Shown: one piece after another, positions 1 through 7,325 of the stretch
Numbering within the stretch: position 1 is the first letter of the stretch
Layout of the letters: the number at the start of each line of letters is the position of its first letter
DNA from: an uncultured Flavobacteriaceae bacterium
GTDB lineage: Bacteria > Bacteroidota > Bacteroidia > Flavobacteriales > Flavobacteriaceae
Length of the DNA stretch: 47,920 bases
NCBI GenBank assembly: GCA_905181825.1
Contig: CAJIZJ010000022.1
Coordinates: forward strand, 74,794-122,713
Reading direction: 5' to 3'
Translations under genes and position numbers: made by a program
The notes under the pieces: model-generated
Seen by the model: only the letters and a program-made list of their open reading frames with translations
Databases searched by the model: none
What the model was told of the DNA's origin: nothing

Positions 1-545
1 TTAAAGGCTGTGCATTAGGGCTAAAAACCAAAGTTAATGCCGTTAATTTCGATGCACATACTGACTTAAGAACCTTAGAAGGTCGCCACAGTGGAAATGG
101 GTTTAGCTATGCTATAGAAGAAGGGTTTTTAGACCGGTATTTTATTTTTGGTTTGCATGAAAACTATATCACCAAGAAAATATTAAAATACATTAGTACT
201 TCCAAATCCAAGATAAAATTTATCTCATTCGAAGATTTAATAGTACGTAAAGAAACTAGTCTAAGAAGGGCTTCAAAAAATGCGTTAAAATTTGTTTCGA
301 AATCAAATTTTGGAATTGAAATTGATTGTGATGCTATTGAAAATATTCCCAGCAGCGCTCAAACCCCTAGTGGATTTTCTGTTAATCAAACACGGCAGTT
401 CGTTCATTACTTTGGAAAACATGAAAAGGCTTTCTACCTTCACATTTGTGAAGCTGCTACAGTAAAAGACGAACGATTAAATGAGCAAACTGGAAAACTT
501 ATTAGCTATTTAATTACCGATTTTATAAGTGCCAAAAAAAGTTAA
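1..545 (+). CDS. Arginase/formimidoylglutamase family hydrolase, 5'-truncated
   Basis: This gene runs into the window from the left. The open frame is continuous from base 3 and ends at the TAA at 543-545, so about 180 C-terminal residues are visible. Two metal-binding elements of the ureohydrolase fold can be read: NFDAHTDLR near the left edge, and IEIDCDAIENIPSSAQTPSG later on, which matches the arginase D-x-D block followed by a P...TP.G loop. Members of this family hydrolyse guanidino or formimino groups with a binuclear Mn centre; arginase, agmatinase and formimidoylglutamase cannot be told apart from the half seen here. The TTG at 153 is internal to the gene and not its start. It converges on the gene at 547-1422 with a single base between the two stops. 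Family call is firm; the substrate is unknown. Confidence 0.85.
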   Translation, partial: KGCALGLKTKVNAVNFDAHTDLRTLEGRHSGNGFSYAIEEGFLDRYFIFGLHENYITKKILKYISTSKSKIKFISFEDLIVRKETSLRRASKNALKFVSKSNFGIEIDCDAIENIPSSAQTPSGFSVNQTRQFVHYFGKHEKAFYLHICEAATVKDERLNEQTGKLISYLITDFISAKKS

Positions 546-546
546 T

Positions 547-1422
547 TTAATCTCCTTTTTTAAATCCGTAAAATATTTGACCCAAAAAACTAGAAGGCAT
601 TTGATGGTCGTTCTCATATCCCAACACTACATCTTTATCAGGTATTGGAACATAATTGGTCTTAAAAATATAATCCCAAATACTTAAACTAATTGCAAAG
701 TTAACTCCTACATTAAAATTAGCTGGCAATCCCTTAGCGTGGTGATATAAATGCATTATTGGGTTGTTGAAAATATATTTAAAAGGTCCGTAATCGATTT
801 TAATATTTGAATGGTTGAGATGTCCAATTGAAATGGTCATGAAATGTACTATAAATGCTTGCTCAGGTTGAAACCCACCAATGAGCATTAATGCAATGAC
901 TTTAAGAGGCTTGTAAGCAATGTTTTCCATCCAATGATAGCGAAGGTGTGCCGCAAAACCCATTTCTTTTACAGAGTGATGTACTTTATGAAACTTCCAT
1001 AAAAACGAAAAACGATGCATTAATATATGTGTTACCCATTGCACAAAATCAAGAACAACAAAAAATAGTAACAGTTGAACTAAAGGCGAAAGGGTAGACA
1101 AATTTATAACAGCTATTGAACTTGGTAAAATTTGAAATTCGTCGACAGCAACTTTTGATATAATTTTATATAACCCACTTATAAAAATACTGAAGATGAA
1201 AAAATTGAAAAACATATAAAAACCATCAAGAAAAAAGTCTTTTCTAATAAGAGCTTGTTGTTTACGCCAAGGAAATAGCATTTCAAGACCCCAAACAATT
1301 AATGAAATAACGATTAGCCCCCAGAAATAATTACGTGTCCAAGGCACATCAAAACAAATTGACCTCCAAGTCCAATCTAGTGTCCCTAAAAAAGCGCTAA
1401 AAAATAAGTCTAAATATTCCAT
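547..1422 (-). CDS. Sterol desaturase / fatty acid hydroxylase family membrane protein
   Basis: A 291-residue integral membrane di-iron oxygenase. Hydrophobic segments lie around residues 32-50, 66-85, 112-130 and 174-200. The histidine clusters of the superfamily are present: H132-x3-H136, the H-x-x-H-H motif at 145-149, H201-x2-H204 and HLYHH at 224-228. These ligate a di-iron site that hydroxylates or desaturates lipid chains or sterols with O2. Its ATG follows the stop of the oxoacid dehydrogenase gene with no base between them (TAA then ATG), so the two are almost certainly co-transcribed and translationally coupled. Because the upstream enzyme makes branched acyl-CoA starters, a hydroxylase acting on iso-branched lipids is an attractive guess, but that is inference. 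The real substrate cannot be read from the sequence. Confidence 0.88.
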   Translation of the reverse strand: MEYLDLFFSAFLGTLDWTWRSICFDVPWTRNYFWGLIVISLIVWGLEMLFPWRKQQALIRKDFFLDGFYMFFNFFIFSIFISGLYKIISKVAVDEFQILPSSIAVINLSTLSPLVQLLLFFVVLDFVQWVTHILMHRFSFLWKFHKVHHSVKEMGFAAHLRYHWMENIAYKPLKVIALMLIGGFQPEQAFIVHFMTISIGHLNHSNIKIDYGPFKYIFNNPIMHLYHHAKGLPANFNVGVNFAISLSIWDYIFKTNYVPIPDKDVVLGYENDHQMPSSFLGQIFYGFKKGD

Positions 1423-3417
1423 TTAATAATCTAAAAGGTCTTTTAATTCTTTTTCAAAAGTTCGTTTTGCAAGATACTGTTGTTCTAGCGCACTTGCAAA
1501 TGGAATGGGCGTTTCTATACTTGCCACTCTTATGACTGGTGCATCTAAAAACTCAAAGGCCTGTTCCATTAATTGGGATGAAATATCTGAAGAAATACTA
1601 CCAAACAATGAATCCTCTTGTAAAATAATGGCTTTGCTTGTTTTTTTAACAGAGGCTAAGACTAACTCAAAATCAAGAGGCTGCAAGCATCTCAAATCAA
1701 TTAAATCAGCTGAAATATGGGGGTTATTTTCTAGAGTTTCAAGCGCCCAATGAACTGCGGCACCATAAGATATTATAGTAACATCTGAACCTTTCTTAAT
1801 CAAAGAAGCGACTCCAAGAGGCAGCGTAAAATAATCAACAGGGACCTCTTGCCTTATGCTTCTGTATAAAGCTTTGTGTTCAAAAAATAATACCGGATTT
1901 GGGTCATTTATTGCCGTGGCTAATAAGCCTTTTGCATCGTATGGAAATGCCGGATATACCACTTTTAATCCTGGAGTTTTTGTAAACCAAGCTTCATTTG
2001 TTTGGGAGTGAAAAGGACCTGCAGCTACTCCAGCACCACAAGGCATACGAATCACAACATCAGCAGCTTGTCCCCATCTGTAGTGAGATTTGGCTAAATA
2101 ATTAACTACAGGGTTGAAACCTGAGGAAACAAAATCAGCAAATTGCATTTCAACAACTGATTTTATTCCTGCAATTGATAAACCCATAGCAGCCTCAACT
2201 ATAGCTGACTCACAAATAGGTGTGTTTCTAACACGACTTTTTCCAAACTGTTCAACAAAGTTTTCAGTAATCTTAAAAACTCCTCCGTATTCTGCAATAT
2301 CCTGTCCCATAATAACTAAGTCCGAATGGACTTCCATAGACTGCTTTAAGCCTTCGGATATAGCATCAACAAGACGTATTCGTTGCCTGCTTAAGGACGG
2401 TTCAATCGCTGTGGCTGCATAATCAAAATGATTAAAAACATCAGATAACTCGGTTTTTAAATCTGGAGTAATAGCAGGTTCGTCAAAGGCACGCTGTAAA
2501 CCCATTTTAATTTCATCAGCATAGGAAATTTTGAAATCTTCTATTTCCTTAATTGAGATTTCGTTTTCTTGTATCAGATAATCTTCAAAATTTGATAATG
2601 GGTCTTTTTCAGCCCACGCATCTAATAACTCTTGTGAAACATATTTAGTACCACTCGCCTCTTCATGTCCACGCATTCTAAAGGTTTGAAACTCGATCAA
2701 TACTGGCCGAGGATTTTTACGAATACTTTTTGCAATGGCATCAACTTTAGAAAACACTTCCAAAACATTATTTCCTTCTATCACATGTGATTCCATCCCA
2801 TAACCAAGACCCCGATCGGCAATAGATTCGCAATTATATTGTTCGTTAGTTGGGGTTGAAAGCCCGTATCCATTATTTTCAATACAAAACAAGACAGGCA
2901 AACTCCATACAGAAGCCACATTAAGTGCTTCATGAAAATCGCCTTCACTAGTACCTCCATCTCCAGAAAACACAGCTGTAACCTTAGATTCATTTTTTAA
3001 AACATGAGATAATGCAATCCCATCAGCGACCCCCAATTGTGGTCCTAAATGGGAAATCATTCCAATAATTTTGTAGTCTTGTGTTCCGAAGTGAAAGGAG
3101 CGATCTCGCCCTTTAGTAAAACCATTAGCCTTTCCTTGCCATTGAGAAAATAAACGATATAATGGTATTTCTCGGGTGGTAAAAATACCTAAATTTCGGT
3201 GCATCGGTAAAATATATTCATCTGCTTTTAATGCAAGGGTAACCCCCACTGAAATGGCTTCTTGACCAATCCCTGAAAACCATTTAGAAATTTTACCTTG
3301 TCTTAGTAAAATCAACATTTTTTTTTCAATAAGCCTAGATTTAAGCATATTAAAATATAATGATTTTCTATTACTGCGACTAACGTCTTTAGGATTGTAT
3401 TGGAAAGTAGGTTTCAA
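1423..3417 (-). CDS. Branched-chain 2-oxoacid dehydrogenase E1, alpha and beta halves fused
   Basis: A 664-residue single-chain thiamine-diphosphate dehydrogenase component. The alpha half (about 1-330) carries the TPP/Mg motif starting GDGG at 152 and ending in NN at 181-182. The beta half (about 340-664) begins with the typical LVDAISEGL and MGQDIAEYGG segments. In most bacteria these are two proteins; fused versions of 660-690 residues are common in Bacteroidota. The enzyme decarboxylates 2-oxo acids, probably those from Val, Leu and Ile, and hands acyl groups to an E2 that is not in this window. The start is TTG at 3417: an in-frame stop lies three codons upstream and no ATG occurs before residue 24, which would cut into the conserved N-terminus. 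A -7 box at 3437-3444 would place transcription about 13 bases ahead of this TTG. Confidence 0.9.
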   Translation of the reverse strand: MKPTFQYNPKDVSRSNRKSLYFNMLKSRLIEKKMLILLRQGKISKWFSGIGQEAISVGVTLALKADEYILPMHRNLGIFTTREIPLYRLFSQWQGKANGFTKGRDRSFHFGTQDYKIIGMISHLGPQLGVADGIALSHVLKNESKVTAVFSGDGGTSEGDFHEALNVASVWSLPVLFCIENNGYGLSTPTNEQYNCESIADRGLGYGMESHVIEGNNVLEVFSKVDAIAKSIRKNPRPVLIEFQTFRMRGHEEASGTKYVSQELLDAWAEKDPLSNFEDYLIQENEISIKEIEDFKISYADEIKMGLQRAFDEPAITPDLKTELSDVFNHFDYAATAIEPSLSRQRIRLVDAISEGLKQSMEVHSDLVIMGQDIAEYGGVFKITENFVEQFGKSRVRNTPICESAIVEAAMGLSIAGIKSVVEMQFADFVSSGFNPVVNYLAKSHYRWGQAADVVIRMPCGAGVAAGPFHSQTNEAWFTKTPGLKVVYPAFPYDAKGLLATAINDPNPVLFFEHKALYRSIRQEVPVDYFTLPLGVASLIKKGSDVTIISYGAAVHWALETLENNPHISADLIDLRCLQPLDFELVLASVKKTSKAIILQEDSLFGSISSDISSQLMEQAFEFLDAPVIRVASIETPIPFASALEQQYLAKRTFEKELKDLLDY

Positions 3418-3436
3418 ATGTCTTTAGTTTGTATAC

Positions 3437-3444
3437 CAAATGTA
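3437..3444 (-). promoter_or_regulatory. Bacteroidota -7 box for the oxoacid dehydrogenase operon
   Basis: Read on the minus strand this is TACATTTG, an exact match to the TAnnTTTG element recognised by the Bacteroidota primary sigma factor. It predicts a transcript start near 3430, a short leader, and translation from the TTG at 3417. A clear -33 TTTG is not seen at the usual spacing, so the call rests on the -7 box and its position. Confidence 0.5.
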
Positions 3445-3505
3445 GGAAAATAATTGATAGAAAAGTTTAACTTAAAAAATGTCTTTTATAAAACTTTTGA
3501 TTTCT

Positions 3506-3513
3506 TATCTTTG
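3506..3513 (+). promoter_or_regulatory. Bacteroidota -7 box for the oxygenase operon
   Basis: TATCTTTG matches TAnnTTTG exactly and lies 25 bases before the ATG at 3539. Together with the box at 3437-3444 on the other strand it marks the 121-bp gap as a divergent promoter region. The -33 region is only weakly matched. Confidence 0.5.
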
Positions 3514-3538
3514 TTAGTAACATGATTAATAAAAAGCT

Positions 3539-4489
3539 ATGAATAAAATCCCAAGTGTTAATCTTTTAGATTTCTTATCTAACAATCCAGAAGACAAACA
3601 AAGGTTTGTTGAGCAAATTGGAAGGGCTTATGAAACGATTGGTTTTGTAGCTTTAAAAGGACATTTTTTAGAAGATAAGCTAGTCGACAATTTATACTCA
3701 GAAGTTAAAAGATTTTTTGACTTAACTACAGAACAGAAACAAAACTATGAAGTCCCTGGCATTGGTGGACAACGGGGATATGTATCATTTGGAAAGGAAA
3801 GTGCCAAAGGCAAAAAAGAAGGGGATTTGAAAGAGTATTGGCATTTTGGACAGTATGTAGAAAATAATCCACAACTAGAAAAAGAGTATCCTACAAATAT
3901 TGAAGTTAAAGAATTAGCTGAATTCAATACGGTTGGAAAACAAACGTACAGAATGCTTGAAAAAACAGCTAAATATGTTTTAAGAGCTTTAGCAATTTAT
4001 TTAGATTTAGATGAATATTATTTTGATAACTATATTCACAACGGCAATAGTATTCTAAGACCTATTCATTATCCTCCAATTAAAGAAGCGCCTAAAAATG
4101 CAGAACGTGCTGCAGCTCATGGAGATATTAATCTAATTACCTTATTAATGGGGGCGCAAGGAAAAGGATTACAAGTACAAAATATCAAAGGCAAATGGAT
4201 TGATGCCATTGCTGACCCTGACGAACTTATGATTAATGTGGGAGACATGCTGTCTCGACACACAAACAATAAATTAAAATCAACTATTCACCGTGTGGTT
4301 AATCCACCTCCAGAAAAGTGGGGAACTTCCCGTTATTCAATTCCATTTTTTATGCACCCAATTAGTTGTATGGATTTAAATGTTTTGGACAACTGTATTA
4401 GTGATGAAAACCCAAAACAATTTGAGGACATCACTGCTGGTGATTACTTAAACCAACGAATTAAAGAACTTGGACTAAGTAAAAAATAA
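3539..4489 (+). CDS. Isopenicillin-N-synthase-like 2-oxoglutarate/Fe(II) oxygenase
   Basis: A soluble 316-residue protein with the full fold of the IPNS/2OG oxygenase family. The N-terminal DIOX_N part covers about residues 4-130. The catalytic jelly roll follows, with the iron triad H194-x-D196 and H251, and the R265-x-S267 pair that binds the 2-oxoglutarate C5 carboxylate. The R-x-S pair argues that it uses 2OG rather than acting as a true IPNS. Reactions in this family include hydroxylation and oxidation of amino acids and small metabolites; the substrate here is unknown. It is the first gene of a compact plus-strand run and its TAA overlaps the next ATG by one base. Family assignment is secure. 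Confidence 0.92.
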   Translation: MNKIPSVNLLDFLSNNPEDKQRFVEQIGRAYETIGFVALKGHFLEDKLVDNLYSEVKRFFDLTTEQKQNYEVPGIGGQRGYVSFGKESAKGKKEGDLKEYWHFGQYVENNPQLEKEYPTNIEVKELAEFNTVGKQTYRMLEKTAKYVLRALAIYLDLDEYYFDNYIHNGNSILRPIHYPPIKEAPKNAERAAAHGDINLITLLMGAQGKGLQVQNIKGKWIDAIADPDELMINVGDMLSRHTNNKLKSTIHRVVNPPPEKWGTSRYSIPFFMHPISCMDLNVLDNCISDENPKQFEDITAGDYLNQRIKELGLSKK

Positions 4490-4818
4490 TGGATTTAAAA
4501 GATCAACTAAAAAACCTATTTCCTGAGCACACTGAAATTCCTGAAGCTGCTACAGAAGACACGCAAACTTCCATTTGGATGCAAGACGCTCCTATTATTT
4601 GTAAATATGAAAAACGAAAAGGAAAGCCAATTACTATTATTGAAGGCTACACTGGGGCTGATAAAGATTTCAAAGCATTAGCAAAAGACCTAAAAAAAAG
4701 ATTAAGTGTTGGTGGAAGCTTTAAAAATGACACCATTATTATTCAAGGCGATTACCGTGATAAAATTATGAGCTTTCTAAAAGATGTCGGATTCAATGTC
4801 AAACGAGTGGGTGGTTAA
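4489..4818 (+). CDS. yciH: SUI1/eIF1-like translation factor (YciH family)
   Basis: A 109-residue protein whose C-terminal two thirds is a SUI1 domain: KYEKRKGKPITIIEGYTG, then DLKKRLSVGGSFKNDTIIIQGD and a closing FNVKRVGG. This is the bacterial relative of eukaryotic initiation factor 1, which monitors start-codon selection. E. coli YciH is dispensable. The length fits the family. The ATG overlaps the stop of the oxygenase gene in a TAATG, so translation is probably coupled. There is no evident functional link with its metabolic neighbours; this may be a housekeeping gene carried in a convenient operon. Confidence 0.9.
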   Translation: MDLKDQLKNLFPEHTEIPEAATEDTQTSIWMQDAPIICKYEKRKGKPITIIEGYTGADKDFKALAKDLKKRLSVGGSFKNDTIIIQGDYRDKIMSFLKDVGFNVKRVGG

Positions 4819-4833
4819 GCAATACATAAAAAC

Positions 4834-5703
4834 ATGTCTATAAAAAACTCTGAACTTATACTAAATTCTGATGGCAGTATTTACCATCTTCATCTAAAAC
4901 CTTCAGATATTTCGGATACCATTATTTTTGTTGGAGACCAAGATCGTGTCAGTGAAGTTACAAAGCATTTTGATTCAATTGAATTTGAAACTCAAAGTAG
5001 AGAGTTTAAAACACAAACAGGCACCTATAAAGGCAAACGACTCTCAGTGATTTCTACAGGGATTGGATCAGATAATATTGACATTGTTATCAACGAATTA
5101 GATGCTTTAGTAAATATTGATTTCAAAACTAGAGAAATTAAAGAGGCTAAAACGAGTTTATCTATTATTCGCATTGGCACTTCAGGAGCACTACAACCAG
5201 ATATTGACATTGATAGTTTTTTACTTAGCAGCTATGGAATGGACATTAACGGGATGCTTCATTCCTACAACATTGAAACTATTAAAAATGACGCTATCGA
5301 ACAAGCCTTTGTAAAACACACGAAGTGGAATTCAAAAAAACCATATCCTATAATTGTTAGTAATTCAGACAGACTAGAAGACCTTCTTAGTAGTGATCAA
5401 ACTCTTAAAGGAATGACTGCCACTTGTGGGGGGTTTTATGGGCCTCAAGGCAGGGTGTTACGTTTAGAGCTACAAGATGACAGTTTAAATAACAAAATGG
5501 ATAGCTTTGATTTCAAGGGCTTAAAAGTTAGTAATTTTGAAATGGAAACCTCTGCTATCTATGGCCTATCAAAATTACTGGGACATGAGGCGTGTTCAAT
5601 GAATGCAATTTTAGCAAACAGAGCCTTAGGCACCTTTAGCAAAAACTCTCAAGAAACAATCGACAAATTAATAACCTACACCCTGAATAAACTTATTTCT
5701 TAA
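4834..5703 (+). CDS. Nucleoside phosphorylase, uridine-phosphorylase type
   Basis: A 289-residue member of the PNP/UDP family. Visible are the phosphate-binding GDQDR near residues 34-38, the strand with RIGTSGAL at 113-120, and the FEMETSA segment near 235, whose Glu-Met-Glu contacts the ribose. The enzyme cleaves a nucleoside with phosphate to free base and ribose-1-phosphate. The overall sequence is closer to uridine phosphorylases than to MTA/SAH nucleosidases, but the base is not proven. It starts 15 bases after the SUI1 gene, and its TAA is immediately followed by the ATG of the binding-protein-like gene, so those two are coupled. Confidence 0.85.
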   Translation: MSIKNSELILNSDGSIYHLHLKPSDISDTIIFVGDQDRVSEVTKHFDSIEFETQSREFKTQTGTYKGKRLSVISTGIGSDNIDIVINELDALVNIDFKTREIKEAKTSLSIIRIGTSGALQPDIDIDSFLLSSYGMDINGMLHSYNIETIKNDAIEQAFVKHTKWNSKKPYPIIVSNSDRLEDLLSSDQTLKGMTATCGGFYGPQGRVLRLELQDDSLNNKMDSFDFKGLKVSNFEMETSAIYGLSKLLGHEACSMNAILANRALGTFSKNSQETIDKLITYTLNKLIS

Positions 5704-6558
5704 ATGAAAAATGTACGGATTGGCGGCGTTCCAGAACACTTTAATTACGCTTGGTACTTAGCACTAAAACAAGGCCATTTTAAAGAACATAATATTGATG
5801 TTCGTTGGAAGGATTATTTTGGTGGCAGCGGTCAAATGACAAAAGCACTTCGTGAAAACGAGATTGACATGGCAGTGATTCTTACAGAGGGAATCATAAA
5901 AGACATCACAGAGGGAAATCCTAGTAAGATTGTACAGATTTTTGTTGAATCCCCTTTGATTTGGGGCATTCATGTCGCTCAAGACTCTAACTATAAAAAC
6001 CTCAGTGAACTAAAAGGACAAAAAGCAGCTATTAGTAGGTATGGATCTGGTTCGCACTTGATGGCCTATGTAAATGCCTTAAAACTAAAATGGAACACTG
6101 CTTCAGACTTACAGTTTGAAGTGGTTAAAGACCTTGATGGTGCTGTTGAATCCTTGAGCAGGAAAGAAGCTGATTACTTTATGTGGGAGAAATTCACTAC
6201 TAAACCCCTAGTAGATGAAAAAATATTTAGACGCTTAGGGGATTGCCCAACGCCATGGCCCTGTTTTGTAATAGCGGTGCGTGACGAATTTATTCTTAAT
6301 GAAAAAGAAACGCTTCAAAATATTCTAAAAACAATTAATGCAATCACATCAAGTTTTAAAGAAATATCACAAATAGATCGTATTATTTCCGAGCGATACC
6401 AACAAAAAAATGAAGATGTTAAAGCATGGCTAGAGTTAACAGAATGGTCACAAAAAAACATAGATCCCGAAACAGTTGAGGCTGTTCAAAACCAGTTACT
6501 TAAACTAAATATTATTTCTGAAAAATGGGCTTATGATCAATTAGTAACAACTGTATAG
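5704..6558 (+). CDS. Cytosolic periplasmic-binding-protein-fold protein, NMT1/THI5-like
   Basis: A 284-residue protein with the type II solute-binding fold of the SsuA/NMT1/ThiY group. It opens with RIGGVPEHFNYAWYLALKQG, has the lobe-crossing segment ISRYGSGSHLMAY around residue 110, and includes DYFMWEKFTTKP in the second lobe. There is no signal peptide or lipobox: the fold begins at residue 4. No permease or ATPase gene lies nearby. It therefore looks like a cytosolic ligand binder or an enzyme built on this fold, as with yeast THI5 pyrimidine synthase. From memory, a structurally studied Candida albicans protein (Ca3427) shares this signal-less architecture and similar motifs. It is translationally coupled to the nucleoside phosphorylase, which hints at a nucleobase-related ligand. 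Function unknown. Confidence 0.8.
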   Translation: MKNVRIGGVPEHFNYAWYLALKQGHFKEHNIDVRWKDYFGGSGQMTKALRENEIDMAVILTEGIIKDITEGNPSKIVQIFVESPLIWGIHVAQDSNYKNLSELKGQKAAISRYGSGSHLMAYVNALKLKWNTASDLQFEVVKDLDGAVESLSRKEADYFMWEKFTTKPLVDEKIFRRLGDCPTPWPCFVIAVRDEFILNEKETLQNILKTINAITSSFKEISQIDRIISERYQQKNEDVKAWLELTEWSQKNIDPETVEAVQNQLLKLNIISEKWAYDQLVTTV

Positions 6559-6560
6559 AA

Positions 6561-7226
6561 CTACCCCCACTTTATTGCTGACTTTCCATTTAACGTTAAC
6601 AATGCATTCGTTTTACTAAAATGTTTATTTCCAAACCAATAACCACGATTTGCACTCATAGGAGACGGATGCCCACTTTCTAGAATATGGTGTTTACTTG
6701 TATCTATTAGTTTATTTTTGTTTTTAGCAAAACTACCCCATAACAGAAAAACTAGATCTGTTTTTTGTTGCGAGAGTGTTTTAATAACGTTGTCCGTAAA
6801 TTCTTCCCATCCTTGTTTTTGATGACTACCCGCCTCTTTTAAACGGACACTTAAACTCGAATTTAAAAGAAAAACCCCTTGTTGAGCCCAAGAAATTAAA
6901 TCGCCACTTTTAGGGTATGGAAGCTTCATATCTGCTTCTATTTCTTTAAAAATGTTTTTCAAGGAAGGAGGATGACTTATGTGGTCATTCACAGAAAAAC
7001 ACAAACCGTTGGCCTGGCCCTCGCCATGATACGGATCCTGACCAATAATCACTACCCTAATTGATTCAAAAGAACAACTACTGAAAGCATTAAAAATCTG
7101 ATCAATCGGTGGGTAACATGTTTGCTCAGTGTACTCCGACTGCACAAATGCACTGAGTGCTTTGAAATAGGGCTTGTTACATTCAGCTTCAAGAAGGGGA
7201 CGCCAGGATTCTGGTAGCTTTAACAT
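6561..7226 (-). CDS. ung: Uracil-DNA glycosylase
   Basis: A 221-residue family 1 UDG, the usual length. It removes uracil from DNA as the first step of base excision repair. The water-activating motif GQDPYHG starts at residue 62, with D64 as the catalytic base. The uracil-pocket helix is present as GVFLLNSSLSV at about 117-127, and the DNA-intercalating loop HPSPMS at 186-191 carries the catalytic His. In the second position of the loop core it has Met where Leu is more common. It converges on the binding-protein-like gene with two bases between them. A TAAATTTG element on the minus strand at 7262-7269 is a likely -7 box. Confidence 0.97.
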   Translation of the reverse strand: MLKLPESWRPLLEAECNKPYFKALSAFVQSEYTEQTCYPPIDQIFNAFSSCSFESIRVVIIGQDPYHGEGQANGLCFSVNDHISHPPSLKNIFKEIEADMKLPYPKSGDLISWAQQGVFLLNSSLSVRLKEAGSHQKQGWEEFTDNVIKTLSQQKTDLVFLLWGSFAKNKNKLIDTSKHHILESGHPSPMSANRGYWFGNKHFSKTNALLTLNGKSAIKWG

Positions 7227-7261
7227 ATATTTAAATTACTTAATAATTAAGTCTTAGACTT

Positions 7262-7269
7262 CAAATTTA
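7262..7269 (-). promoter_or_regulatory. Putative -7 box for ung
   Basis: The minus strand reads TAAATTTG, which fits TAnnTTTG. It lies 36 bases upstream of the ung ATG. No clear -33 element was found. Confidence 0.35.
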
Positions 7270-7295
7270 AACTATATTTTTTAAACTTTAATACC

Positions 7296-7303
7296 TACAT
7301 TTG
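7296..7303 (+). promoter_or_regulatory. -7 box for mutS2 and the DCC gene
   Basis: TACATTTG on the plus strand matches TAnnTTTG and lies 22 bases ahead of the mutS2 ATG, predicting a leader of about 15 bases. The 99-bp gap with ung thus holds two divergent -7 boxes. Confidence 0.45.
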
Positions 7304-7325
7304 TAGAGGCCAATGAACGAACGCA

